From: an uncultured Holophagaceae bacterium
GTDB lineage: Bacteria > Acidobacteriota > Holophagae > Holophagales > Holophagaceae
DNA length: 45,545 bases
NCBI GenBank assembly: GCA_903873655.1
Contig: CAIQPH010000316.1
Location: 1-45,545, forward strand
Reading direction: 5' to 3'
The translations under genes and the position numbers were made by a program. Below, piece by piece: positions 1 to 6,602 of this stretch. Position 1 is the first letter of the stretch, and every line of letters starts with the position of its first letter. The notes below the pieces were generated by a model. That model ran no database searches, had not been told where the DNA came from, and saw nothing but the letters and a program-made list of their open reading frames with translations.

Positions 1-99
1 GCCTGGGCGCAGCGAGCAACCGCCCTGGGGTGGCCGGAGGGGGTGCTGGAGCCGGTTGTCAGCGAAGACGGCCACGGCCCTGCGAGTCCCCCGTGGTGA
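1..99 (+). CDS. 3' end of an unidentified protein gene (partial)
   Basis: Frame 1 is open from the first base and ends at the TGA at 97-99, giving a 32-residue tail that ends in GPASPPW. The start lies outside the window. The reason to believe it is real is the junction: its TGA overlaps the GTG at 96 of the next gene in the compact GTGA arrangement used repeatedly in this genome. The tail is too short to assign a family. Confidence 0.45.
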   Translation, partial: AWAQRATALGWPEGVLEPVVSEDGHGPASPPW

Positions 100-377
100 G
101 CACAATCGCCATCATCCTCGGGGCTTACCTTGTGATCGGCAGCATCATGGCGGCCAGGTCGATGTCCCGGATCTACAGCCCAGGTCGGCATTCGTGGCGA
201 CGCGAAGCCCTCGGTTTGAGCGCCTTCGAAGCTGAACGCAGGACACGGTTCTTCGCCTCCGCCAGTGGCTTTCTCAGCGTTTTCGTCTGGGCACAGTTCG
301 GATGGCCCTTGGTGGCTGGTGCGGTGCTGAAGGACAAGTGGCACGAATTTCAGCGGGCTCAAGGGAATCGCAGGTAG
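96..377 (+). CDS. Small membrane protein, unknown function
   Basis: This 93-residue protein is not one I recognise. A hydrophobic segment at the N-terminus (STIAIILGAYLVIGSIMAA, about residues 2-20) should be a membrane anchor. A second weaker hydrophobic stretch near residues 55-75 (GFLSVFVWAQFGWPLVAGAVL) makes two transmembrane segments likely, with a basic loop between them. I chose GTG 96 because it overlaps the previous stop codon as GTGA; GTG 93 is equally in frame, and the reading frame stays open further upstream but reads as low-complexity Gly/Arg. It looks translationally coupled to the partial gene before it. Confidence 0.5.
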   Translation: MSTIAIILGAYLVIGSIMAARSMSRIYSPGRHSWRREALGLSAFEAERRTRFFASASGFLSVFVWAQFGWPLVAGAVLKDKWHEFQRAQGNRR

Positions 378-491
378 CTAGGGCGTGAGGAGCGCCCATG
401 ACGAGACGGGGTGTGGTGATGCAGAAGGAAGGTGCCTTCGTCGTAAGGACAGGTCTGGAGACGCCAACGTCCTCGGCCTACACTGCCGTGT

Positions 492-710
492 TTAGGTTGC
501 CTTCCGTTCAAGGAAAGCAGTGAGTTCACTCACGGAGATGATCGTTCGTCCGCCAAGCTTGACGACCTTGATCTCTCCGTCCTTTATCAGTCTGAACATG
601 GTGGTTCGACTGAGGCCGAGTGCTGAACCGGCTTCTTCAATGCCAAGTGCGAGGCGGATAGGAGTGTGCAGAGGCTGTGTGCTGGCGTTCGGAGTGGTCG
701 GATCGTTCAT
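492..710 (-). CDS. Excisionase-family (MerR-like) helix-turn-helix DNA-binding protein
   Basis: This is a 72-residue protein whose C-terminal 50 residues match the small winged-helix HTH of excisionase and DNA-binding domains: GIEEAGSALGLSRTTMFRLI, then a Gly-containing wing (KLGGRTIISVSEL) and a closing helix. Such proteins act as recombination directionality factors or small transcription regulators. Two ATGs are possible, at 722 (76 aa) and 710; 710 is preceded by GGGGA at suitable spacing. The frame is open up to 968, but that upstream part is rich in Arg, Cys and Trp and reads as non-coding. The gene lies 3' of a tRNA-Ala gene on the same strand, a common place for integrated-element genes; no integrase is seen in the window. 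Confidence 0.65.
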   Translation of the reverse strand: MNDPTTPNASTQPLHTPIRLALGIEEAGSALGLSRTTMFRLIKDGEIKVVKLGGRTIISVSELTAFLERKAT

Positions 711-723
711 GGAAGTCCCCATC

Positions 724-739
724 GGAACGTAGGCGTTCC
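724..739. promoter_or_regulatory. Perfect inverted repeat just upstream of the HTH gene
   Basis: GGAACG-TAGG-CGTTCC is a 6+6 bp perfect palindrome ending 14 bp before the chosen start of the HTH gene (and touching the alternative start at 722). The position suits an operator bound by the gene's own HTH product, which is inference. A second cluster of CGTTC half-sites occurs at 897-911, including the palindrome CGTATACG at 901-908. Confidence 0.4.
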
Positions 740-956
740 AAAGGGGGGCTTGAAAGTTGGACTTCAGCGAGCCGCATTGCCTCCGCCGCCACCCGCAGTT
801 ACAAGGACAGTGCACTGATGTCAGGCGCAGGTCGCGGTCCCTGTGTGCGCGGTAGCTGTCCCCCCAGCCAAGGTGTGGTTTCCCTGGATGCACAGGCGTT
901 CGTATACGTTCACGAATCAAGTGTGGGGATGGTTTGGGGATGGACACCCCAGACGC

Positions 957-985
957 AAAAAACGGCACTCGTAAGTGCCGTTTTG
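957..985 (-). terminator. Intrinsic terminator after tRNA-Ala
   Basis: On the minus strand a stem AACGGCACT / AGTGCCGTT with a TACG loop is followed directly by a run of T. It starts about 15 nt past the tRNA CCA end, so it should end the tRNA transcript and insulate the downstream HTH gene. A T-rich stretch on the other side means it may work in both directions. Confidence 0.85.
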
Positions 986-995
986 TTGTTACTTA

Positions 996-1071
996 TGGTG
1001 GACCTGATCAGGATCGAACTGACGACCTCTGCATTGCGAACGCAGCGCTCTCCCAGCTGAGCTACAGGCCC
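996..1071 (-). tRNA. tRNA-Ala, anticodon CGC
   Basis: All cloverleaf elements can be folded by eye: acceptor stem GGGCCTG/CAGGTCC, D-arm GCTC...GAGC, anticodon stem CTGCG/TGCAG with loop TTCGCAA, T-arm GTCAG-TTCGATC-CTGAT and an encoded CCA. The anticodon CGC reads GCG (Ala). The acceptor stem has the G3:U70 wobble pair, the established identity element for alanyl-tRNA synthetase, which supports the assignment independently. The length is 76 nt with no intron. Its 3' end faces the excisionase-like gene, so it may be or have been an attachment site. Confidence 0.95.
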
Positions 1072-1081
1072 AAGAAACTCC

Positions 1082-1109
1082 AGTTTATCGGGCTGCTGAA
1101 TTGGGTCAA
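1082..1109 (-). promoter_or_regulatory. Sigma-70-type promoter of tRNA-Ala
   Basis: On the minus strand, TTGACC (1104-1109) and TAAACT (1082-1087) are separated by 16 nt. The -10 box ends 10 nt before the first tRNA base, the right distance for transcription to begin close to the mature 5' end. Confidence 0.6.
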
Positions 1110-1122
1110 TGGCGCAGCCTAA

Positions 1123-1156
1123 CGCAGAGGGCCGCCCGATCGGGCGACCCTCTGCG
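1123..1156 (-). terminator. Strong hairpin after korB, probable terminator
   Basis: A 9-bp stem CGCAGAGGG/CCCTCTGCG encloses a second perfect stem CGCCCG/CGGGCG, so 34 nt fold almost completely. It starts 15 nt after the korB stop and precedes the tRNA promoter. The following T run is short (TTAGG), so it may be a Rho-aided or 3'-stabilising structure rather than a classical intrinsic terminator. Confidence 0.65.
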
Positions 1157-1170
1157 CAAGTAGGCCTTGC

Positions 1171-2208
1171 CTACATCAGGCTCCGCATGATCTCCTCCAG
1201 CACGGCGGGGCTGGGCTTTACCAGGCTCTCGTCCAGCGTGGCCAGGGGTTCGTCCACGAGATTCAGGACCTGGGGCAGGGGCGGTTGGGTGGGGTTGATG
1301 TAGAGCAGGCCCGTAAGGAACTCTCCTTTGGCCATGGACTCGTGGATGGCCTTCATGGCGCTGAAGCGATCCGTGGGGTCGTAGGACTCGTGGATGGCCT
1401 TGATGGCGACCTTCGAGCCGTCAGGGAAGGTGACGACTTCCGTCTGGCCCGCGGGGATCTCGACCTCCTCGATTTCCGAGTACTGGATGAAGCCCAGGTC
1501 GTGTAGGGGGAAGTCGTGGTCTTTGACGTGCTTGTAGGAGCGCGTGGAGGTGTCGTGGTTGTTGAAGGTCACGCAGGGGCTGATGATGTCCAGCACCACC
1601 GTGCCCTCGTAGGCGAAGGCCGCCTTCAGGATGGCGTTCAGCTGCTTGGGATTGCCGGAGAAGCAGCGGGCCACGAAGCCGCAGCCCAGTTCGATGGCCA
1701 GGGTGCAGGGGTCGATGGGCGGCAGGTTGTTCACGGACCCGGACTTGAGGTGGGAGCCCTGGTCGGCGGTGGCGGAGAACTGGCCTTTGGTGAGGCCGTA
1801 GACGCCGTTGTCCTCGATGATGTAGATCATCGGGATGTTGCGGCGCACCGCGTGGACGAACTGGCCCATGCCGATGGACATGGAATCACCGTCGCCGGAG
1901 ACGCCGATGTTGATGAGGTTCCGGTTGGCGAGGGAGGCGCCCGTGGCGATGGCGGGCATGCGGCCGTGGACGCTGTTGAAACCCCAGCCCTGGTTGATGA
2001 AATAGGCGGGCGTCTTGGAGGAGCAGCCAATGCCGGAGTATTTGGTGACGCGGTGACCCTCGATGCTGGACTCGAAGGCGGCGCTGATGATCTGGGCGGT
2101 GATGGCGTCATGGCCGCAGCCGGCGCAGAGGGTGGACTTGGAGCCCACGTAGTCCTGCTTGGTGAGGCCGAGCTTGTTCGTGGGAGCGGAGGCGGTGGCG
2201 GTGGTCAT
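1171..2208 (-). CDS. korB: 2-oxoacid:ferredoxin oxidoreductase, beta subunit
   Basis: This is the thiamine-pyrophosphate subunit that, with KorA, converts 2-oxoglutarate (or a related 2-oxoacid) and CoA into the acyl-CoA, CO2 and reduced ferredoxin in the cytoplasm. Visible features in its 345 residues are the CAGCGH motif (C28, C31) and C62, which with a later Cys should bind the 4Fe-4S cluster, HGRMPAIATG (81-90), and the TPP/Mg motif GDGDSMSIG (105-113) with EDNGVYGLTKGQ after it. The start has a good GGAGAAG site and lies 12 nt after the korA stop, so the two genes form an operon. The exact substrate cannot be fixed from sequence; 2-oxoglutarate is the usual one for this two-subunit form. 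Confidence 0.92.
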   Translation of the reverse strand: MTTATASAPTNKLGLTKQDYVGSKSTLCAGCGHDAITAQIISAAFESSIEGHRVTKYSGIGCSSKTPAYFINQGWGFNSVHGRMPAIATGASLANRNLINIGVSGDGDSMSIGMGQFVHAVRRNIPMIYIIEDNGVYGLTKGQFSATADQGSHLKSGSVNNLPPIDPCTLAIELGCGFVARCFSGNPKQLNAILKAAFAYEGTVVLDIISPCVTFNNHDTSTRSYKHVKDHDFPLHDLGFIQYSEIEEVEIPAGQTEVVTFPDGSKVAIKAIHESYDPTDRFSAMKAIHESMAKGEFLTGLLYINPTQPPLPQVLNLVDEPLATLDESLVKPSPAVLEEIMRSLM

Positions 2209-2220
2209 GGTCGGCTTCTC

Positions 2221-4044
2221 CTACTTCTGCTCAAAGGCGGTGATCTGGTCGACGATGCACTTGGCGTCAATGGCATGGCCGTTGTAGTGGAGAACGCTCT
2301 TGAATTTGGTAGCGAACTCCGGGTAACCCTCTTTGAAGAGATTGGCCAACTGCCCGTCGCGGTTCTGCTCCACCACGTAGACCACCTTTTTCTCGCTGAC
2401 GAAGGCATCGACCTCGGCCGTGAAAGGCAGGGCTCGGAGGCGCAGGTAATCGGTCTTCAGCCCACCTTCCGCCAGGATGTCCTGGGCCTCGATGACAGCG
2501 GGATCGCTGGAGCCGAAGGCCAGGATGCCCTTGGCTGAGCCGAGGTTGCGGAACACCGGTTTGGGCACATGAGTCTTGGCAGTTTCGTACTTCCGCTTCA
2601 GGCGGTCCACCACCTCGACATAGTCCTCGGGCTTTTCGGAATACTGGGCATAGGCATTGTGGCCCGAACCGCGCGTGAAGTAGGAGCCCTTGCCGCCGGG
2701 GGTGCCGGGGAGGGAGCGGTAGCAGATGCCATCGCCATCCACGTCCTTGTAGCGCCCCCAGTCTTTGGCCTCCGCCAGCTGCTGTTCGTTCAGCACCTTG
2801 CCGCGGTTGTAGGGCCTTGTGGGGTAGGTGAAGGGCTTGGAGGACCAGTTCTGCATGCCCAGGTCCAAGTCGGTGACGACGAAGATGGGTGTCTGGAACC
2901 ACTCGGCCAGATCGAAGGCGTCGTAGGCGAACTGGAAGCACTCCTCCATGTTCCCGGGGAAGAGGTTGATGTGCTGCGTGTCGCCGTGGCTGCACTTGGC
3001 GCAGAGTTCCACGTCCGACTGCTGGGTGCGCGTGGGCAGCCCCGTGCTGGGGCCCGTGCGGGCCACGTTGAAAAACACGCCGGGGGCCTCGACATAATAG
3101 CCCAGTCCGATGAACTCGCTCATCAGGGACACGCCGGGACCTGCCGTAGAAGTCATGGAGCGGGCCCCTGCCCAGCCCGCGGCGAGCACCACACCGGCCG
3201 ATGCGAGTTCGTCTTCCATCTGCACGATGGCCACGGTGGACTTGCCGGTCTTGGGATCCTTGCGGTACTCCTCCGCATATTCAATGAAGGTCTCGACGAG
3301 GCTGGAGGCGGGGGTGATCGGATACCAGCCCACCACGGTGACGCCTGCGAACAGGGCGCCCAGAGCGCAGGCCTCGTTGCCGTCCACAATGATGAGGCCC
3401 TGGGTCTTGTTGTCGCGGACGACTTTGATGTGGTCCTGATCGGGCAGGTTCTCCAGGGCCCAGTCGTAGCCTGCAACAGCCGCAGCCTGGTTGATCTCGA
3501 TGGCCTTGGCCTTGCCCTTCAGCTGCTTCGTGATGGCCTTCTTGACCTCCTCCATGTCCACGTTCAGCTGGCGGGCGGCCACGCCGACGTAGATCATGTT
3601 CTTCACGAGCTTGTGCAGTTTGGGCTCAGGACAGGAAGCGGTGACTAGCTTCTGGAAGGGCACCGGGATGAAGGCGAGATCGCTGCGGAGCTTGTCCAAC
3701 TGCAGAGGCTCGTCGTAGATCACCAGGGCGCCCACGTCGGCCTTCGCGATGTCCTCCTTGGCCGTCTCGGGGTTCATCAGGATCAGCATCTCGTTGCTGG
3801 CCTTGCGAGCAACATAGCCCTTGGCGCTGGCGCGGATGGTAAACCACGTCGGCAGGCCGGCGATGTTCGAAGGGAACAGGTTCTTGCCGCTCACGAAGAC
3901 GCCCATCTGGAAGATGGCGCGGAGCAGGACCGTGTTCGCCGTCTGGGAACCCGATCCGTTGACCGTGGCCACCTGGATGGAAAAATCATTGATCCTGGTT
4001 TTCGCTCCCAGGGCGGGGGCAGGGGTGGCGAGACTGGCGGCCAT
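2221..4044 (-). CDS. korA: 2-oxoacid:ferredoxin oxidoreductase, alpha subunit (gamma-alpha fusion)
   Basis: This 607-residue protein joins two modules usually called gamma and alpha. The N-terminal gamma part (about 20-190) has the NGSGSQTANTVLLRA nucleotide-fold start, and the alpha part (from about 215) has GWYPITPASSLVETF and ASAGVVLAAGWAGARSMTSTAGPG, the substrate and CoA side of the enzyme. With KorB it supplies low-potential electrons to ferredoxin for the TCA cycle or its reductive direction. No ferredoxin-type delta subunit gene is adjacent. The start has a strong AAAGGAG five bases before ATG. The 213-nt gap to the divergent lexA holds the promoters of both. Confidence 0.92.
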   Translation of the reverse strand: MAASLATPAPALGAKTRINDFSIQVATVNGSGSQTANTVLLRAIFQMGVFVSGKNLFPSNIAGLPTWFTIRASAKGYVARKASNEMLILMNPETAKEDIAKADVGALVIYDEPLQLDKLRSDLAFIPVPFQKLVTASCPEPKLHKLVKNMIYVGVAARQLNVDMEEVKKAITKQLKGKAKAIEINQAAAVAGYDWALENLPDQDHIKVVRDNKTQGLIIVDGNEACALGALFAGVTVVGWYPITPASSLVETFIEYAEEYRKDPKTGKSTVAIVQMEDELASAGVVLAAGWAGARSMTSTAGPGVSLMSEFIGLGYYVEAPGVFFNVARTGPSTGLPTRTQQSDVELCAKCSHGDTQHINLFPGNMEECFQFAYDAFDLAEWFQTPIFVVTDLDLGMQNWSSKPFTYPTRPYNRGKVLNEQQLAEAKDWGRYKDVDGDGICYRSLPGTPGGKGSYFTRGSGHNAYAQYSEKPEDYVEVVDRLKRKYETAKTHVPKPVFRNLGSAKGILAFGSSDPAVIEAQDILAEGGLKTDYLRLRALPFTAEVDAFVSEKKVVYVVEQNRDGQLANLFKEGYPEFATKFKSVLHYNGHAIDAKCIVDQITAFEQK

Positions 4045-4112
4045 GAGTACTCCTTTCTCATCTGGGCGGGGGCGCCGGAGAGGGCGGAAAGATGACGAAT
4101 AGGGCTTAAATA

Positions 4113-4125
4113 CTTGACCCTCAAG
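4113..4125. promoter_or_regulatory. Perfect 13-bp palindrome upstream of korA
   Basis: CTTGA-CCC-TCAAG lies about 70 bp upstream of the korA start in the gap shared with divergent lexA. It overlaps a weak korA -35-like TTGAGG on the minus strand. An operator role is possible but unproven. Confidence 0.3.
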
Positions 4126-4176
4126 GCCGTCGTCCAGTATGGCAGAGGCGGATGACAGGTTCTATTGCGGGTCTTG

Positions 4177-4191
4177 CGGGAGTGTCTCCCG
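4177..4191. promoter_or_regulatory. Perfect inverted repeat in the lexA-korA gap
   Basis: CGGGAG-TGT-CTCCCG is a 6+6 bp palindrome 30 bp upstream of the lexA -35 box. No T run follows it, so an operator or an RNA stem is more likely than an intrinsic terminator. Which protein, if any, binds it cannot be told from sequence. Confidence 0.3.
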
Positions 4192-4221
4192 AGGGTCTGA
4201 AATTAAGCGAAAAAAAAGGGA

Positions 4222-4250
4222 TTGACGGCCTTGGCCTCGACTCCTATCTT
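4222..4250 (+). promoter_or_regulatory. Sigma-70-type promoter of lexA
   Basis: TTGACG (4222-4227) and TATCTT (4245-4250) are separated by exactly 17 nt. The -10 box ends 7 nt before the lexA ATG, placing the transcript start at or next to the A of the start codon. That predicts a leaderless mRNA, in agreement with the lack of a Shine-Dalgarno sequence before this start. Confidence 0.7.
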
Positions 4251-4257
4251 GAAGTCC

Positions 4258-4923
4258 ATGAAAACCAGCGATCTTACCAAACGCCAGCAGGCCGTGCTGA
4301 AGTTCATCCGCGCCTTCGTGCAGAGCGACGGACGAAGCCCCACTTTGGCTGAAATCGCCAAGGGCGTGGGCTCCAGCGCCGTGTCCACGATCCACAAGCA
4401 TGTCCAGCACCTCATGGACAAGGGCTTCCTCGTCCGCAGCCACGGCAAGGGCAACAACCTGGTCGTGGCGACCGGAACCGACGAAGGCTCCGGCCCTTCT
4501 CGCGCTCTGACGGGCGCTTCCCGCTCGGAGACGGCCTCCAATGTGCGCATCTTCCCCTTCTGCGGAGATGTGGCTGCCGGCTCACCCATCCTTCCGGAAA
4601 GCCGGGCTCTGCCCATCGAAGTGCCCAACAGCATCCACCGGCAGCGCGACGAGTTGTTCGTGCTGCGGGTGCGGGGCGACTCCATGGTTGATGACGCCAT
4701 TCTCGATGGGGATCTCGTGGTGCTGCAGCGCAAGGGCGAATACCGGAACGGAGATCGCGTGGTGGCCCTCATCGACCGGGAGGAAGTCACGCTCAAGGAG
4801 TTCCGGAGGGACGCCAAGGGTGTGTGGCTCATCCCCCACAACCCCGAGCTCCAGCCCCGCTGTTATCCACCGCAGCGCATCGACATCCAGGGACTGCTGG
4901 TCGGCGTCATGCGCAGCTGCTGA
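4258..4923 (+). CDS. lexA: LexA repressor, SOS regulator
   Basis: LexA represses DNA-damage genes and cuts itself when stimulated by RecA filaments. The 221 residues contain a winged HTH (about 5-65, LAEIAKGVGSSAVSTIHKHV), the self-cleavage site Ala107-Gly108 in FCGDVAAGSP, the nucleophile Ser142 in RGDSMVDDAILDGD and the general base Lys180 in EEVTLKEF. It is about 20 residues longer than E. coli LexA, mostly in the linker at 68-95. I chose ATG 4258 because MKTSDLTKRQ matches the usual LexA N-terminus; the in-frame TTG at 4222 is part of the -35 box. The gene is divergent from korA and seems monocistronic. Confidence 0.95.
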   Translation: MKTSDLTKRQQAVLKFIRAFVQSDGRSPTLAEIAKGVGSSAVSTIHKHVQHLMDKGFLVRSHGKGNNLVVATGTDEGSGPSRALTGASRSETASNVRIFPFCGDVAAGSPILPESRALPIEVPNSIHRQRDELFVLRVRGDSMVDDAILDGDLVVLQRKGEYRNGDRVVALIDREEVTLKEFRRDAKGVWLIPHNPELQPRCYPPQRIDIQGLLVGVMRSC

Positions 4924-4929
4924 GGGCGG

Positions 4930-5961
4930 TCAGGCGGGCAGGCGGTCCCTGATGGCCTTTCCCATGACAGTCGTACTCAAGGCGCCTCCCAGGTCGCAGG
5001 TCTTCGCACCTGCTCCCAAAGCGCCTGCCACGGCTGCCTCCAATGCGGCCGCCTCAGGCTCCCATCCCAGGTGCCTGAAGAGCAGGGCGGTGCTGAGGAT
5101 CATGCCGATCGGGTTCGCCAGGCCTTTCCCGGCGAGATCCGGGGCCGAGCCGTGGACGGGTTCGGCCAGGAGCGAACACCGGAAGGGCCGGTGGGGTGCC
5201 CAGCTGATGGAGGGCGCCACGCCCATGCCGCCCAGGTAGGCCGCGCAAAGGTCGCTGATGAGGTCGCCCAGGTAGTTGTCGGCCGCGATCACGCCGAAGG
5301 CCGACGGCTCCTGCACCAGGGCGCAGAGCAGCGCATCCGCATGCATGGCCCGGGCAGCCACTTCTGGATGTTCCCCGCGCAGGTCCTGGAACACGCGCAG
5401 CCACAACCCATGCCCGTGTTTCAGCACGTTCGCCTTGTGGGCCAGGGTGAGCGGGCGACTCCTTGCCGCCGCGTGGTGGAAGGCGGCCTGCAGCAGGCGC
5501 CGGATGGCGGGTTCCGTGTGGATGGCCAGATCAATGGCCCTGCCGGGCTCAGTCGAGCCTTGCAGGCAGTAGGGGCCTTCTGTATTTTCGCGAAAGACTT
5601 CGATGTCGAGCCTGGTGCCCTGACCTGAGAGGGAGGAGTGGCAAGGGCGGTAGTTCACGGTCAATTCCAGGCCCTGGCGCAGTCGCAGCAGGATCTCCTC
5701 CGCATGGCGGCCATCGGGGATGCGGGGATCGCCTACGGAGCCGAACAGGATGGCGTCGCACTGGTCCCTGATATCGACGAAGACGGCCTCGGGCAGGGTC
5801 TCCCCGGTGGCGAGGAAATGGTCGGCCCCGCAGGGGAGGCTGACGGTTTCGATGCGCCGGCCCCGGGAACGCGCCCAGTCCAGGCAGAAAAGGGCCTCGG
5901 CCATAACCTCCTTGCCAACCCCGTCGCCGGGGAGGACGGCAATCCGGACTGATTTACTCAA
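4930..5961 (-). CDS. Isocitrate/isopropylmalate dehydrogenase family protein, LeuB-like
   Basis: The family oxidatively decarboxylates 2R,3S-malate-type substrates with NAD(P)+. In 343 residues one sees LPGDGVGKEV (10-19), the substrate loop FRENTEGPY (123-131), catalytic Lys176 in HKANVLKHG, the metal-binding AADNYLGDLISD (226-237) and HGSAPDLAGKGLANP (270-284). The TEGPY variant recalls actinobacterial-type LeuB more than isocitrate dehydrogenase, but no leuACD genes are nearby, so tartrate or another malate analogue is also possible. The start is a TTG with GGGAGG 7 nt upstream; the frame remains open further upstream but without family similarity. It converges with lexA, 6 nt apart. Confidence 0.85.
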   Translation of the reverse strand: MSKSVRIAVLPGDGVGKEVMAEALFCLDWARSRGRRIETVSLPCGADHFLATGETLPEAVFVDIRDQCDAILFGSVGDPRIPDGRHAEEILLRLRQGLELTVNYRPCHSSLSGQGTRLDIEVFRENTEGPYCLQGSTEPGRAIDLAIHTEPAIRRLLQAAFHHAAARSRPLTLAHKANVLKHGHGLWLRVFQDLRGEHPEVAARAMHADALLCALVQEPSAFGVIAADNYLGDLISDLCAAYLGGMGVAPSISWAPHRPFRCSLLAEPVHGSAPDLAGKGLANPIGMILSTALLFRHLGWEPEAAALEAAVAGALGAGAKTCDLGGALSTTVMGKAIRDRLPA

Positions 5962-6016
5962 GATTTTTCCTCCCAGTTCCCTGGATGGTGCCACACTCCT
6001 CTCCCCGGAGGTGGAT

Positions 6017-6529
6017 ATGAACCGGAATCGGAGGGTTGCTATGGGCATCATGACGATGTTGGGATTGGCTTCAGCAGCAGAGGTGGCAGAAGGGACCAAG
6101 GCGCCGGCCTTCGAGGCGCAGGACCAGAACGGCGCCCAGGTGCGCCTTGCCGATTTCCAGGGCAAGGCGGCGGTGGTGCTCTATTTCTATCCCAAGGACG
6201 ACACGCCTGGCTGCACGGCCCAGGCCTGCAGCCTCCGGGATGGCTTTGCCGCCATCAAGGCAGCGGGTGCGGTGATCCTCGGCGTCAGTGCGGACACGAG
6301 CCAGAGCCACAAGGCCTTCGCGGAGAAGTATCACCTTCCGTTCAGCATCCTCGCTGATCCGGATCACCGCATCATCGAGGCCTATGGTGTGAAAATGCCT
6401 GTGGTAGGGATCGCCAAGAGGGTCACCTTCCTCATCGACCGCAAGGGCACCGTAAGAAAGGTCATCACGGATACCCGCACCAAGGATCATGACCAGCAGG
6501 TACTCGCCCTTCTGAAGGGGATGTCTTAG
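6017..6529 (+). CDS. bcp: Peroxiredoxin of the BCP/PrxQ type, probably exported
   Basis: This thiol peroxidase reduces hydrogen peroxide and organic hydroperoxides using reduced thioredoxin. The core motif DDTPGCTAQACSLRD gives the peroxidatic Cys66 and the resolving Cys71 five residues later, the 2-Cys BCP pattern. The 170-residue product has an extra N-terminus (NRNRRVAMGIMTMLGLASAA) that looks like a short signal peptide, so the enzyme may work in the periplasm, unlike most BCPs. The ATG has GGAGGTG just upstream. It is divergent from the LeuB-like gene, with 55 nt between them. Confidence 0.92.
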   Translation: MNRNRRVAMGIMTMLGLASAAEVAEGTKAPAFEAQDQNGAQVRLADFQGKAAVVLYFYPKDDTPGCTAQACSLRDGFAAIKAAGAVILGVSADTSQSHKAFAEKYHLPFSILADPDHRIIEAYGVKMPVVGIAKRVTFLIDRKGTVRKVITDTRTKDHDQQVLALLKGMS

Positions 6530-6547
6530 GAAATACCGGCCTTCGCG

Positions 6548-6577
6548 TTGAGCGGGGGCCTGGTTCCGGGCTAGACT
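6548..6577 (+). promoter_or_regulatory. Promoter of the mglA-like gene
   Basis: TTGAGC (6548-6553) and TAGACT (6572-6577) are 18 nt apart in the gap after the peroxiredoxin gene. Initiation near 6584 would give a leader of about 19 nt containing the GAGG before ATG 6603. Confidence 0.5.
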
Positions 6578-6602
6578 TCGTGGGACTACACGAGGTCTGT
6601 TG

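Noticed and set aside
398-523. 41-codon ORF on the plus strand with GAGGAG before ATG 398
   Set aside because: The ribosome site is good, but the sequence has no recognisable feature and overlaps the end of the HTH gene. It remains possible but unsupported.
723-968. N-terminal extension of the HTH protein
   Set aside because: The added residues are rich in Arg, Cys, Trp and Pro and lack structure; shorter starts fit the family size.
1516-2538. 340-codon plus-strand ORF opposite korBA
   Set aside because: It is Gly/Val/Asp-rich with no motif and spans the korB-korA junction; both minus-strand genes are complete.
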